A stretch of DNA of 64,000 nt, taken from the NCBI RefSeq assembly GCF_020733635.1, contig NZ_JAJFZL010000001.1, positions 2,914,001 through 2,978,000 of the forward strand, in the 5' to 3' direction. Numbering within the stretch: position 1 is the first letter of the stretch; the number at the start of each line of letters is the position of its first letter. The notes under the pieces are model-generated. The model made no database searches, had not been told where the DNA came from, and saw nothing but the letters and a program-made list of their open reading frames with translations. Of this stretch, positions 50,669-61,100 are shown piece after piece. Both the position numbers and the translations under genes were made by a program. The DNA is from Nocardia spumae (GTDB lineage Bacteria > Actinomycetota > Actinomycetes > Mycobacteriales > Mycobacteriaceae).

Positions 50669-51762
50669 CGCACCGCTCCGATCATCCGCAGGGCGTCGAT
50701 GATCCGTCCGGTCTGCTCCTCGGTGCCCATCGCGGCATCCGGCGGCGCAGAGATCCCGACGCCGACCATATCGATCTTCGGACCGTGCTCGGCGAACGGA
50801 ATGACCTTGGTCTGGATCAGATCGATCAGTTTCTTGGAATTGGACGGGGAATCGGTATCCAGCGGCGCGCTGCCGAACAGCATCGGCACCATCGCGTGCG
50901 CGGCGGCGGCGGTCGAATCCAGCACCGGCGCCAGCCATGTGGTCGACGGTGCGAACGGGCCGAGTGCGGTGAGTACCAGAATGGTCCCGATCTGCGCGTT
51001 CATCACATCGGTGGTGTGCCGCACACCGTCGGGGGTGAGCAGCGGATCCCAGATCGGAGCGCGGTCGAGCATGCCCTCGACGACGGTGTCGTGGATTCCG
51101 TCGACCACCGCGTGGATCGAATCGGTGTGTGCGGCGAGGTCGTCGAGATCGGTGCCGAGCACGTCGGCGATCCGCGCGGTATCGGCGGGATCGCGCGGCA
51201 TGATCCCGTTCACCTTGTGCACGATGTTCTGAACGTCGTTCACCGCTCCGCTACCGACGAAAGTGGCCAGCTGCGCGAGGATGTCCTCGATCGGCAGCTG
51301 CTGCCGGGTGTCGGCCAGTGGAATCGTGGTCTCGGGGGCGATCCGGTTCGCGGACGGTGCGGCCGGTTCGGTGAGGGCGATGTGCACATCGCCCAGCGGT
51401 GTCGCCTGCCGCAACTGGGCGGTGGTGCCGACCGGGAGGCGCACCGAGGCGCGGATGGCGACGTCGGCGATCACAAATCCGCGTCGCGCCGGGGTGATCG
51501 CGGTGGCGGGGACCGGATCGACGAGGGTGACACCGGTGAGTTGCCCGACCCGTACCCCGTCGGCGATGACCTTGGCGCCCTGCGGCAGGTTGAGCACATC
51601 GGCGAATTCGATGCGCAAGTGATAGGTCGGGCCACCGACCCCGGTCCCGGGCACGGGGATATCGGCGGGCTGGAAGCCGCAGGCGGTGGCCGATATCGCG
51701 ATGGTGGCGGCGGCCAGTGCGTGGATGCCGAGGCGGCGGGCGGTCCGGATGGATTTCCTCAT
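50665..51762 (-). CDS. mceE: MCE-family lipoprotein MceE
   Basis: A 365-residue lipoprotein. The signal has a lipobox with Cys near residue 28 (IAISATACGF). The MCE domain follows (YHLRIEFADVLNLPQGAKVI, ADGVRVGQLTGV), then the helical region. Among the six Mce proteins only E carries a lipobox, as is usual. ATG overlaps the mceD stop (ATGA); stop overlaps mceF. Confidence 0.93.
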   Translation of the reverse strand: MRKSIRTARRLGIHALAAATIAISATACGFQPADIPVPGTGVGGPTYHLRIEFADVLNLPQGAKVIADGVRVGQLTGVTLVDPVPATAITPARRGFVIADVAIRASVRLPVGTTAQLRQATPLGDVHIALTEPAAPSANRIAPETTIPLADTRQQLPIEDILAQLATFVGSGAVNDVQNIVHKVNGIMPRDPADTARIADVLGTDLDDLAAHTDSIHAVVDGIHDTVVEGMLDRAPIWDPLLTPDGVRHTTDVMNAQIGTILVLTALGPFAPSTTWLAPVLDSTAAAAHAMVPMLFGSAPLDTDSPSNSKKLIDLIQTKVIPFAEHGPKIDMVGVGISAPPDAAMGTEEQTGRIIDALRMIGAVR

Positions 51763-52859
51763 TTCGCGCTCACCGCCGAGAGCAGTACGGGCAGGGCCGG
51801 AACCGTCACCGCGCCGTTGCCGCTGATCTGGCACTGTTGCCCGGCAACGGTTTTCAGTGCCGCGCAGATCCGGTCGGTCTGCGGTTGCGGCAGGGCGAGT
51901 TTCGGTGGTGCGTAACCGATCGTGATACCCCCGGCGGGATCGAGGGCGCCGGCGAATCCGCCGGCCACCACCGGTGCCATGCGGATGACCTCGGCCAGGG
52001 AGCCGACGCCGGAAGAGATCAGCTGCGCCAGGTTGGGGACGGCGTTGAGTGCGCGCAGTGCGGGGGTGCCGAACTTCATCATCACCTCGTTGAGTTGCGG
52101 CAGCAGATCGACCAGCGCGCCCACCAGATCGATGACGGGCGGGAAGGCGAGGGTGTTGATATCGCTGAAGGTCTGTGTCAGCCGCGGGACGATGGTCTCC
52201 AGATCCGACCAGCCGTTGTGAGCACGATGCGCGAGATTGCTCAGACTGTCGAGCAGTTGGCCGATATGGCCGATCGCGGCGTCGGGGGAGTCCAGCGCTT
52301 TGCTCAATTGCAGGATCAGCGCGTTGATCTGTTCCCCGGTCCCGGAGGTGGCACGGTCGAGGGCGTCGAGACCGTCGCCGACGGCGGTGCGCTGCGCTGG
52401 ATCCTTCGCCGCGTCGAGCTGATCGGACAGTTTCGCCAGGGCGTCGAAGGTCTCCGAAAGGCTTTTGGGGGTCAGGGTTTTGGTGATGCACCGTCCCGGA
52501 TCCCAGCCCGGACCGCTGGGTTCGGGTCCGATGAGCGCGAGATCGCGGTCCGCGACGATGGTGTGGCTGACCGTCACCGCGCCCACATCGGGGGCGAGTT
52601 TGCGGTCGGCGCGCACGGTGAACCGCACCTCGGCCGCACCGCCGCGGGGTTCGATGCTGGTGACCTTGCCGACCTGCACTCCCATCACGGTGACGGCACT
52701 GTCCTTGTACAGCCCGATGCTGTCGGGCATCTCCGCGCAGTAGCTGCGGGTCTCGGGTCCGGATTCGGCGAGTTTCAATCCGACTCCCGCCGCCAGGACC
52801 AGCACCAGAATGACCGCCGCCGACATCAGTCCGCGCGATCCCGCGATCCGGCTCAGCAT
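51759..52859 (-). CDS. mceD: MCE-family protein MceD
   Basis: A 366-residue MCE protein: N-terminal span (SAAVILVLVLAAGVGLKLAE), MCE domain (YCAEMPDSIGLYKDSAVTVM, GVQVGKVTSIEPRGGAAEVR) and a helical C-terminal region. The ATG shares bases with the mceC stop; a longer frame upstream overlaps mceC and is unlikely. Fourth mce gene. Confidence 0.92.
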   Translation of the reverse strand: MLSRIAGSRGLMSAAVILVLVLAAGVGLKLAESGPETRSYCAEMPDSIGLYKDSAVTVMGVQVGKVTSIEPRGGAAEVRFTVRADRKLAPDVGAVTVSHTIVADRDLALIGPEPSGPGWDPGRCITKTLTPKSLSETFDALAKLSDQLDAAKDPAQRTAVGDGLDALDRATSGTGEQINALILQLSKALDSPDAAIGHIGQLLDSLSNLAHRAHNGWSDLETIVPRLTQTFSDINTLAFPPVIDLVGALVDLLPQLNEVMMKFGTPALRALNAVPNLAQLISSGVGSLAEVIRMAPVVAGGFAGALDPAGGITIGYAPPKLALPQPQTDRICAALKTVAGQQCQISGNGAVTVPALPVLLSAVSAK

Positions 52860-53902
52860 CAGCACCCACCTCCCGGCACCGGTACGCATATATCGGTCAC
52901 GGTGGCGCCGGATTGATCGATCGTGAGCCCGCCACCGGGCGCGACGAACGGTGTCACCCGCTGTTCGAAGGTGTGCAGGGAATCCAGCAGTGCCCCCATG
53001 CGTGTGTCGAGCTCCCGCAATTTGGGCACCGCGTCGGCCAGTGGCTGGGCCTGATCGCGCAGCGAGTCGTTCCAGATCCGGCCCAGCGGGCTGAGTTCCA
53101 CCAGCAGCTGCGCCAGTCCGTGCAGTGCCCAGCTGAGCTGCTCCCGGTTGTCGGCGACGATGTTCTCGAGGGTGCCGAAGGTGCGCATCAAACGAACCAG
53201 CACATCGGAATTCTTGTTCAGCGCCGCCAGGTATTCGTCGGTCAGCGACAGGGTTTTCGAGATGTCGGCGTTCTGCTTGTCCATGATGGCGACGATGTCG
53301 CCGACCGCTCGCACCGCGCTGCGAATCGAGTCCGGGCTCGCGTCGATCGAACCGGACAGTGCGGCCAGATCCCGGCGGATGACATCACCGTCTGTGCGCC
53401 GCACCGGAATCACCGCGTCCTGGAAGGCCTGCGTCAGGTTGTAGGGCAGAACGACTCGCTGCGCGGGGATCACCTTCGTGCCGAGGGAGGCGGTGCCGGC
53501 CGGTTGCACGGCGAGGTAGTAGCCGCCGACAAGGGTGAGCATGCGCACCGCGAGGGTGGTCTGATCACCGATGAACACATGATCTTTCACTGTGAAGGTC
53601 ATTCGCACCCGGTCGGGCAGCAGCTCCAGCGTTTTCACCTTGCCGACCGGGATCCCGGCGATCCGGACATCATCTCCGGTGCGTACCGAACCGGCCTCGG
53701 CGATATCGGCGGAATAGGTTCGCTCCGGGCCGGTGCCGACGACATCGATCACCCCGATCGCGGCGACCAGAATCAGGATCCCGACGATTCCGGCTATACC
53801 CCAGCGCAATTGGGCGCCGCGGTCGGTGTCGGAGGTGAGCCGCGCGCGCAGCCGGGCCCTTGCCGATGCCGCCGCAACCGATAACGTCGTCACCGATGAC
53901 AT
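52859..53902 (-). CDS. mceC: MCE-family protein MceC
   Basis: A 347-residue MCE protein: span near residues 35-55 (GIAGIVGILILVAAIGVIDV), MCE domain (YSADIAEAGSVRTGDDVRIA, GIPVGKVKTLELL) and a helical C-terminus ending in a Gly/Cys-rich tail. A ~35-residue polar leader precedes the span. It overlaps mceB by 13 bp. Confidence 0.92.
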   Translation of the reverse strand: MSSVTTLSVAAASARARLRARLTSDTDRGAQLRWGIAGIVGILILVAAIGVIDVVGTGPERTYSADIAEAGSVRTGDDVRIAGIPVGKVKTLELLPDRVRMTFTVKDHVFIGDQTTLAVRMLTLVGGYYLAVQPAGTASLGTKVIPAQRVVLPYNLTQAFQDAVIPVRRTDGDVIRRDLAALSGSIDASPDSIRSAVRAVGDIVAIMDKQNADISKTLSLTDEYLAALNKNSDVLVRLMRTFGTLENIVADNREQLSWALHGLAQLLVELSPLGRIWNDSLRDQAQPLADAVPKLRELDTRMGALLDSLHTFEQRVTPFVAPGGGLTIDQSGATVTDICVPVPGGGC

Positions 53903-54894
53903 AGCGTGATCCTCTGTCCGGCGATGAGCACCTGCAGTGGTTCCGGGGCGACCGCGATGCCGTGCGAGCAGGTGATACTCGCATCGGATCCGGTCGGTGG
54001 GATGGTGGCGGCCATGGTCTGAATCAGTCCGGGCAGCCGTCCCAGCACCTCGGTGGCCTGACGCGGATTCGGCAGCACCCGGTGCAGCAGTGCGTCCAGA
54101 TCCCGATTCTTCGCGCCGGTGACGCCCAGCACCCGCAGCAGATCGAGCAGTGGCCGCAGCATCGGCGGGATCTCCATCGCGAATTGCACGAGTCCGGGCA
54201 GTTTGTCGGTGATGGTGACGAACAGATCCGTCAGATTGATCATCAATGTCATCGCGTTGCCGGATTTTCCGGCCATGTGGTCGGACACCTGCGCGAAATT
54301 GTTCACCAGGGTGGACAGCACCTGCTGCCGGTCGGAGGCGTAGCGGCTCAGCGTGTCGATCGCGTCCAGGGCCGGGCCGATTCCGTTGCCGTCCCCTTGG
54401 ACGACCGACAGCATGCTGTTCGCGAACCGATTCAGATCATCCGGCGACAATTGCGCCAGCACCGGCTGCAGACCGTTGAACAGGGTGGTGATATCGAAGG
54501 CCGGGACCGTGTGCGCGGTATCGAAGACGGCGTCCGCGTCGCGGCGCGCTCCGGGCCGGTCCGGTTGCCGGATCTCGAGATACCGGAAGCCGGTGAGATT
54601 CTGATAGCGCACGGCCACTGTGGTGTCGGTGTAGAGCGGATGGCCCTGCGACACCGTGAAATGGACCCGCGCGAGGGCGCCGTCGAGTTCGACATCCCGA
54701 ACCTTGCCGACCTGCACGCCGTAGAGGCGCACGTCGTCACCGAGCCGTAATCCGTTGGCGTCGGTGAAGATCGCGGTATACGTATCGGCGCGGCCGGTGA
54801 CCGGGCGTTCGATCAGCCGGAACACACCGACCAGCACCAGTGCCATGGCGACCACCGAGACGATGATCCGAATCCACAACGCGCGCGTCGACAT
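53890..54894 (-). CDS. mceB: MCE-family protein MceB
   Basis: A 334-residue MCE protein: N-terminal span (IRIIVSVVAMALVLVGVFRL), MCE domain (YTAIFTDANGLRLGDDVRLY, GVQVGKVRDVELDGALARVH) and helical C-terminus. ATG overlaps the mceA stop by one base, so translation is coupled. Confidence 0.92.
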   Translation of the reverse strand: MSTRALWIRIIVSVVAMALVLVGVFRLIERPVTGRADTYTAIFTDANGLRLGDDVRLYGVQVGKVRDVELDGALARVHFTVSQGHPLYTDTTVAVRYQNLTGFRYLEIRQPDRPGARRDADAVFDTAHTVPAFDITTLFNGLQPVLAQLSPDDLNRFANSMLSVVQGDGNGIGPALDAIDTLSRYASDRQQVLSTLVNNFAQVSDHMAGKSGNAMTLMINLTDLFVTITDKLPGLVQFAMEIPPMLRPLLDLLRVLGVTGAKNRDLDALLHRVLPNPRQATEVLGRLPGLIQTMAATIPPTGSDASITCSHGIAVAPEPLQVLIAGQRITLCHR

Positions 54895-55946
54895 CAGCGA
54901 CCCCCGGGCCGGTGGGCCGGCAGTGCCGACAGTGGTCCGGCCAGCCCCGGGACCACGTCCAGATCGACCCGGGCGTCGAGCACCGGTCCCGACGGTGAAT
55001 CGTGGAACCCCGTGCCCAGCCGGGCCAGCAGCTCGCTCAGCTCGACCTCGGAACGCTGTGGTGCGCTGACCGATCCGGGCACCTGGTCGAGGATCGCGGT
55101 GGCGATCGGCAGAAAGCCCTCGAAATAGCGTTGCGCGGTGTAGAGCGTGGTCGTGGCGACCGGCAGGATCTGTTTCTGCACTCCGGCGAACATCTGCGAG
55201 AACACCGCGATGTCCTGGTCGGTTCGCAGCTGCTGATTCGTCAGATCCGAATGCAGCAGTTCCGCCGCGCCGGCCAGGAGACCCGGTACGCCGGACAGGC
55301 CGGAACCGAACTGGGTCAGCAGGACCGACGGGGGCAGCTGCTGGGTTTCGGTGAACGAGCGGGCGGTGGTGCCGATCGCCTGCATCAGCGGAGTGAACGC
55401 GCTGATGTCATGGGAGGTCTTGCGCAGCAGCTCGGTGAGTTTCGGGGTCAGCACATCGTCGGTGAGCCGGCCGGTGGATTCCAGCAGTGCGGTGAGGGTG
55501 GCGTCGCGGACCCGATCGGCGTCGCGATCGGACAGATCCACGGTCGCGCCGTCACGCAGCGCCGCGCCGCCGCTGATCGAGTTCAGTTGCAGCGTCGTGA
55601 TTCCGAACAGGTTGCCCGGCGCGTAGTCGACGGTCAGGGCATCGGTCAGGCCGAACAGCTGGGACCCCCGCAGATCCAATCCGATGCGCTGGCGCCCCGC
55701 ACCGGCGATGGCCACCGAGGCCACCGATCCGACCCGCACACCGTCGAGCCGGACATCGGTGCCGGGGGCGACTCCCGCGCCGATCCGGGTGGTGAGCAGG
55801 GTGACGCGGATATCGTCGGCCGGTCTGCTGTCCGGAATCAGCTGCCACACAACGGCGATCAGCACGAGCACGGAGACGGCGCCGATTCCGAGGATGCGCG
55901 CGCGGCGGGGCCCGACTTCGGTTCCGGGCAGGGCATAGGCAGGCAT
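54894..55946 (-). CDS. mceA: MCE-family protein MceA
   Basis: A 350-residue MCE protein: N-terminal span (GIGAVSVLVLIAVVWQLIPD), MCE domain (TRIGAGVAPGTDVRLDGVRV) and helical C-terminus ending in a short Pro/Gly tail. First of the six mce genes, four bases after yrbEB. The family member (Mce1-4 type) cannot be assigned from this alone. MceA normally has an extra C-terminal extension in cholesterol-type (Mce4) systems; here it is short. Confidence 0.92.
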   Translation of the reverse strand: MPAYALPGTEVGPRRARILGIGAVSVLVLIAVVWQLIPDSRPADDIRVTLLTTRIGAGVAPGTDVRLDGVRVGSVASVAIAGAGRQRIGLDLRGSQLFGLTDALTVDYAPGNLFGITTLQLNSISGGAALRDGATVDLSDRDADRVRDATLTALLESTGRLTDDVLTPKLTELLRKTSHDISAFTPLMQAIGTTARSFTETQQLPPSVLLTQFGSGLSGVPGLLAGAAELLHSDLTNQQLRTDQDIAVFSQMFAGVQKQILPVATTTLYTAQRYFEGFLPIATAILDQVPGSVSAPQRSEVELSELLARLGTGFHDSPSGPVLDARVDLDVVPGLAGPLSALPAHRPGGR

Positions 55947-55950
55947 GAGG

Positions 55951-56814
55951 TCACCCGGTGAACGTGATGGGGGATCGGAATCCCCAGAGAACGATGGTCG
56001 TGAGCATGTCGAGGGCGATGATCGAGACCAGGCTGGCCCGGATCGCGCGGCCGGAGGCGGTGCCCACCCCCTCGGGGCCGCCGGTGGCGAAAAACCCTTG
56101 GTAGCAATGGATCAGCACTACGGCGAGGGCGAAGACCATCACCTTGACGGTGGCGGCGATGACATCCCAGCCGAGGACGAACTGGTCGAAGTAGTGGTCG
56201 TAGGTCCCGGCCGGGGTGCCGTGGATGGTCGTCACGATCAGCTCGCACGACAGGTAGCTCAGGATCAGCGCGACGACGAAAGCCGGTGCGACCGCGATGA
56301 TGCCGGCGATGACCCGGGTCGTCACCACGAACGGCACCGACCGCACGCCCAGCGATTCCAGCGCGTCGATCTCCTCGGAGATGCGCATGGATCCGATCTC
56401 GGCGGTCATCCGGCAACCGGCCTGGGCGGCGAACCCCACCCCGGCCGCGATCGGCGCCAGTTCCCGGGTGACGCCGAATGCCGAGATCAGGCCGCTGAGC
56501 TGCCCCAGTGACAGCAGATTGAGCGCACTGTACGCCTCGATACCGATGGAGGCGCCCATGGCGGCGCCCAGCAGCAGCATCAGCGGCACCACACCGCCGC
56601 CGATGATCACCGAGCCGCGCCCCCAGGTCATATCGGTGATGACCGCGATGGTCTGACGGCGGTAGTGCGTCAGGGTGTAGGGCGCCGACGACAGCACCTG
56701 CCAGCCGAAGCCGAGGGCGAATCCGATGGCCTCCGCCGGGGCCATCGGATGGAAACGGCGCCGGACGCGGTTGGTCCGTCGCAGTCCGAACGGCGCGTAC
56801 GGCGTCGCCGTCAT
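55951..56814 (-). CDS. yrbEB: MlaE-family ABC permease YrbEB
   Basis: A 287-residue permease of the MlaE/YrbE family. The conserved block is AFGVTRELAPIAAGVGFAAQ, AGCRMTAEIGSMRISEEIDA, LESLGVRSVPFVVTTRVIAG. About five spans. It forms the membrane part of the Mce transporter with YrbEA. Its ATG overlaps the yrbEA stop by one base. Confidence 0.93.
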   Translation of the reverse strand: MTATPYAPFGLRRTNRVRRRFHPMAPAEAIGFALGFGWQVLSSAPYTLTHYRRQTIAVITDMTWGRGSVIIGGGVVPLMLLLGAAMGASIGIEAYSALNLLSLGQLSGLISAFGVTRELAPIAAGVGFAAQAGCRMTAEIGSMRISEEIDALESLGVRSVPFVVTTRVIAGIIAVAPAFVVALILSYLSCELIVTTIHGTPAGTYDHYFDQFVLGWDVIAATVKVMVFALAVVLIHCYQGFFATGGPEGVGTASGRAIRASLVSIIALDMLTTIVLWGFRSPITFTG

Positions 56815-57671
56815 CACGCCATCCTCACCGGGAAGAACATGGTGACCACCTGGGTGATGGCGGTATTGAGGACGGTGACGGCGGCAACGGACATGACGAC
56901 GGCGGCATTGACTCCGTCGGCGACGCCGCGCGGGCCGCCTCTGGCTTCGAGTCCGCGCTGGCAGGCGATGACGACGACCAGGAAGCCGAAGATCAGCGCC
57001 TTGATCAGTGAGACCCACACATCGAGCGGCGTGGTGAACGCGCCGAACGACTGCCAGTAACTACCCGGGGTGACATCGAGGGCGGTGACGGCGACGGCGA
57101 AGCCCGACACGATGCCGACGCTGACGATCAGGACGTTGAGCAGGGGCGCGACCAGCATCATCGCCGCGATCCGCGGAACCACCAGGCGCTGGACCGGATC
57201 GATGCCCATGACGCGCATGGCGTCGACCTCCTCGCGGATGGTCTGGGCGCCCAGATCGGAGGCGATGGCCGCGGATCCTGCGCCGCCCAGCATCATCGCG
57301 GTCGCCAGCGGCGCGCCCTGCTTGATCACGCCGAGCCCGCCGGCCGCGCCGATCATCGAATCGGCGCCGAGCTGGGACACGATATTGCCGACCTGCGTGG
57401 ACACGATGACGCCGAACGGGATCGCCATCAGCACACTCGGGATGGCGGTGACCTTGATCAGAAACCATGCCTGCGTGAGGGTTTCGTGGGTCCGGAACCG
57501 CATCCGCGCCGCGTCGACGACACCGATCCGGGCGGCTTGCGCTCCCATCCGCAGGGCTCGGCCGAGGGTGGCCAGGCTGGACAGAACAGTGTCGGAAAAA
57601 TTCCGGCGCAGGGCCGCGCGAGCTCGGGGTTGTTCCGCCGCGGGGCCTATGTCGAGTTCTGCGATCGACAT
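56814..57671 (-). CDS. yrbEA: MlaE-family ABC permease YrbEA
   Basis: A 285-residue permease of the MlaE/YrbE family with the conserved block LGVIKQGAPLATAMMLGGAG, SAAIASDLGAQTIREEVDAM, RVMGIDPVQRLVVPRIAAMM (the coupling-helix EExDAL-like segment is EEVDAM). About 30 polar residues precede the first membrane part. First gene of the yrbEA-yrbEB-mceABCDEF operon. The ATG giving MSIAELDIGP is preferred over an upstream in-frame start that falls in the promoter. Confidence 0.93.
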   Translation of the reverse strand: MSIAELDIGPAAEQPRARAALRRNFSDTVLSSLATLGRALRMGAQAARIGVVDAARMRFRTHETLTQAWFLIKVTAIPSVLMAIPFGVIVSTQVGNIVSQLGADSMIGAAGGLGVIKQGAPLATAMMLGGAGSAAIASDLGAQTIREEVDAMRVMGIDPVQRLVVPRIAAMMLVAPLLNVLIVSVGIVSGFAVAVTALDVTPGSYWQSFGAFTTPLDVWVSLIKALIFGFLVVVIACQRGLEARGGPRGVADGVNAAVVMSVAAVTVLNTAITQVVTMFFPVRMA

Positions 57672-57717
57672 GGAACCTCCCGTATCGCCGACGCAATGCG
57701 GGGAAACTACCATATGA

Positions 57718-57747
57718 TCTGGACCACATTCCAGACACTAATCCAGA
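57718..57747. promoter_or_regulatory. Candidate operator of the mce operon
   Basis: TCTGGA-CCACAT-TCCAGA is a perfect 6-6-6 inverted repeat (57718-57735), followed seven bases later by a third TCCAGA half-site (57742-57747), about 50-75 bp before the yrbEA start. Regulators of mce operons are GntR or TetR types in mycobacteria; none is adjacent here. Confidence 0.55.
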
Positions 57748-57803
57748 TAGGTGTTCTGTTATTCGGAATGCTGGGTCGGCGGGGTGTGCGAAGGTGATTC
57801 GAC

Positions 57804-57863
57804 CGGCCACGGTGCCACCGCCGCGGCGCGGCCACGGTGCCACCGCCGCGGCGCGGCCACGAT
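57804..57863. repeat. 25-bp tandem repeat, about 2.4 copies
   Basis: The unit CGGCCACGGTGCCACCGCCG plus CGGCG occurs perfectly at 57804-57828 and 57829-57853, with a partial third copy to 57863. It lies in non-coding DNA between divergent genes. Confidence 0.9.
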
Positions 57864-58118
57864 GTCCTCGCCCGCGCGGCACGGCACGGCCACGCGATGT
57901 GAAAGACCGGTGTCCCGGTTCGCCGGCACTCGCAGGTTCCTGCCACGAGGTGCTCGAAAAGGCGGCGAACATGGTCTTATAGGGGGCATTTCCGAAGATA
58001 CGTGCGGGTAACCCTGTCACGCTGTATACCCATGAGCGATACAGGGGGAGACTACCGATGACCGGTAGACGAAATCTCGCCCGATCGGGCCCTGCTGTGT
58101 AGTGAAAGGAGCTGGCGA

Positions 58119-61100
58119 GTGTTCAGCCGCATCGCCATCGTGAACCGGGGTGAGGCCGCCATGCGTCTCATCCACGCCGTCCGAGATTTGGCCGCGGCGA
58201 CCGCGAGACAGATCGAAACCGTCGCTCTGTACACCGACGTCGACCGGAACGCCACATTCGTGCGCGAGGCCGATATCGCCTACGACCTCGGTCCGGCATC
58301 GGCTCGACCATATCTGGACCTCAAGGCCCTCGAGCGGGCGCTGGTCGCGACGAAAGCCGACGCCGCCTGGGTCGGCTGGGGTTTCGTCGCCGAGGATCCC
58401 GCCTTCGCGGAGCTGTGTGAGCAGATCGGTGTGACCTTCATCGGCCCCAGCCCGGATGCGATGCGCAAACTGGGCGACAAGATCGGCGCGAAGCTGATCG
58501 CCGAAGAGGTCGGTGTCCCGGTCGCCCCGTGGAGCCGCGGCGCGGTCGACAACCTGGATGCGGCGGTGACGGCCGCCGGGGAGATCGGCTACCCGCTGAT
58601 GCTGAAGGCGACCGCCGGTGGCGGCGGTCGCGGAATCCGCGTGATCACCAACGAGGCCGAGCTGGTCGACGCCTACGAGCGCACCAGCCAGGAAGCCGCA
58701 CGCGCCTTCGGTAGTGGTGTCGTATTCCTCGAGCGCCTGGTCACCGGTGCCCGCCACGTCGAGGTCCAGGTGATCGCCGACGGTCAGGGCACGGCCTGGG
58801 CGCTGGGTGTGCGCGACTGCTCGGTGCAGCGCCGCAACCAGAAGGTCATCGAGGAGTCGGCGTCGCCGGTATTGGCGCCCGAGCAGGTCGCGGAGTTGAA
58901 GGGGTCGGCCGAGCGGCTGGCGGTCGCCGTCGGTTACCGCGGCGCGGCGACCGTCGAATTCCTCTACCACCCCGGCGACCAGCTGTTCGCCTTCCTCGAG
59001 GTCAACACCCGCCTGCAGGTCGAGCACCCGATCACCGAGTACACCACCGGATTCGACCTCGTGCGCGCCCAGCTGCACGTGGCCTCGGGCGGCACACTCG
59101 AGGGTGAGCCGCCGACCGAGCGCGGGCACGCGATCGAGGCCCGGCTCAACGCCGAGGACCCCGATCGCGACTTCGCCCCGGCCCCGGGCCGGATCGCGCT
59201 GCTGGATCTGCCGGCCGGACCGGGTATCCGCGTCGACACCGGCGTCAGCGAGGGCGACACCATCCCCGCCGACTTCGACTCGATGATCGCCAAGATCATC
59301 GCCTACGGCCGGGACCGTGAGGAGGCGCTGGGCCGTTTGCGCCGGGCCGTCGGTGAGACCCGGGTCATCATCGAAGGTGGCGCCACCAACAAGAGTTTCG
59401 TTCTCGACCTGCTCGACCAGCCCGAGGTGATCGACGCCAGCGCCGACACGGGCTGGATCGACCGCGTCCGTGGTGAGGGTCGCCTGGTCGCCCAGCGTCA
59501 CACCGCGGTCGCCCTCGCCGCCGCCGCCATCGACGCCTACGAGCAGGAGGAGCGCGCCGAGCGAGATCGGCTGCTGTCCACCGCCGCCGGTGGCCGTCCG
59601 CAGGTGCAGCACGAGAGCGGCCGCCCGCTGGATCTGAAGCTGCGCGGCGCGAGCTACCGGCTCCGGGTCGCCCGGGTGGGCGCGCACCGCTTCCGGATCG
59701 GTATCGAGTCCGGCGCCGATGTCCACACCGCCGACGTCGATCTCGAGCGTTTCGATCGGCACACCGGTCAGATCGTGGTCAACGGTGTCCGGTACCGCCT
59801 GGTCACCGGCACCCACGGTCCGACCCACGTGGTCGATGTCGACGGCGTGACCCACCGGGTCAGCCGCGACGAGGGCGGCGTCGTGCGCTCGCCGGCGCCG
59901 GCGCTGGTCGTCGCCAAGCCGCTCGAGGTCGGTGACGAGGTCGAGGCCGGCGCGCCGGTGCTGGTCCTCGAGAGCATGAAGATGGAGACGGTGCTGCGGG
60001 CGCCGTTCAAGGGCCGGCTCAAGGAATGCGGCGTCTCCGTCGGCTCGCAGGTGGAGGCCGGTGCGCCGCTGCTGCGCCTGGAGCCGATCGCCGACGACGC
60101 GGACGACACCGCGGCCGATGCGCAGGCCGCCGAATCGGTCGATCTGGATCTGCCCGACGCGCCCACCCGGGTGCTCGCGCACGAGCGCACGGTCCGCGGT
60201 CAGCAGGATCTGCGCGGCCTGCTGCTCGGATTCGACGTCGACCCGCACGACGACCGCCGGGTCCTCGCCGACTATCTGGCCGTGCGCCGCGAGGCCATCG
60301 CGGACAACCGCCGGCCGCTGGCCGAGGAACTCGAACTGGTCGAGCTGTTCACCGACCTGGCCGAACTGAGCAACAACCGGGCCTGGGGCGAGGACGCCGC
60401 CAACCGGCACGTGCACAGCGCGCGGGAGTATTTCCACACCTATCTGCAGAGCCTGGACGTCGACCGGGCCGGACTGCCGGAGTCCTACCGGGCGAAGCTG
60501 TCCAAGGCGCTCGGCCACTACGGCGTCAGCGAACTGGACCGGACTCCGGAACTCGAGGCCGCGGTCTTCCGTATCTTCCTCGCCCAGCAGCGTCCCTCCG
60601 ACACCGTCACGGTCGTCACCGCGTTGCTGCGCGAGTGGCTGAACGAGCCCGTGCCGGATCGGGTACTGCGCGAGCCGGTCGGCTTGGCACTGGAGCGCCT
60701 GGTCGCCGTGACGCAGGTGCGCTTCCCGGTGATCGCCGACCTGACCCGCGGTGTGGTCTACGCCTGGTACGGCCAGCCGCTGCTGCGGCGTAATCGCGCC
60801 CGTGTGTACGCCACCGTCCGCAAGCACCTGAGCCATCTGGACGCGCAGCCCGCCGCCGCCGATCGCGACGATCGGATCGCCGAGATGGTGCGCAGCACCG
60901 AGCCGCTGGTGCGGCTGCTGGCCCAGCGCCTGGAGCGCGGCATTCCCGACAACACCGTCATGCTCGAGGTGCTGACCCGCCGCTACTACGGCAACAAGGG
61001 GCTCGACGGCGTCCGCACCCAGGAGGTCGACGGCTGCAGCTTCGTCGTCGCCGAACGGCGCGGAGTGAGCCTGGTGTCGGCGGCGGTCAGTTTCGATGCG

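Larger units (their letters stand above)
57672..58118. other. Divergent region between mce operon and carboxylase
   Basis: About 450 bp between divergent genes. It holds the candidate mce operator (57718-57747), a 25-bp tandem repeat (57804-57863) and, next to the carboxylase, its AAAGGAG ribosome site (58105-58111). Short frames across the repeat are low-complexity artefacts. Promoters for both directions must lie here, but I cannot place hexamers with confidence. Confidence 0.55.

Noticed and set aside
57804..57863. Tandem repeat considered as a CRISPR array
   Set aside because: Copies are directly adjacent with no spacers, and there are no cas genes in the window.
57759..58011. Several short frames across the 25-bp tandem repeat
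   Set aside because: Their translations are the repeat itself in different frames (Pro/Arg/His-rich) and are not protein-like.
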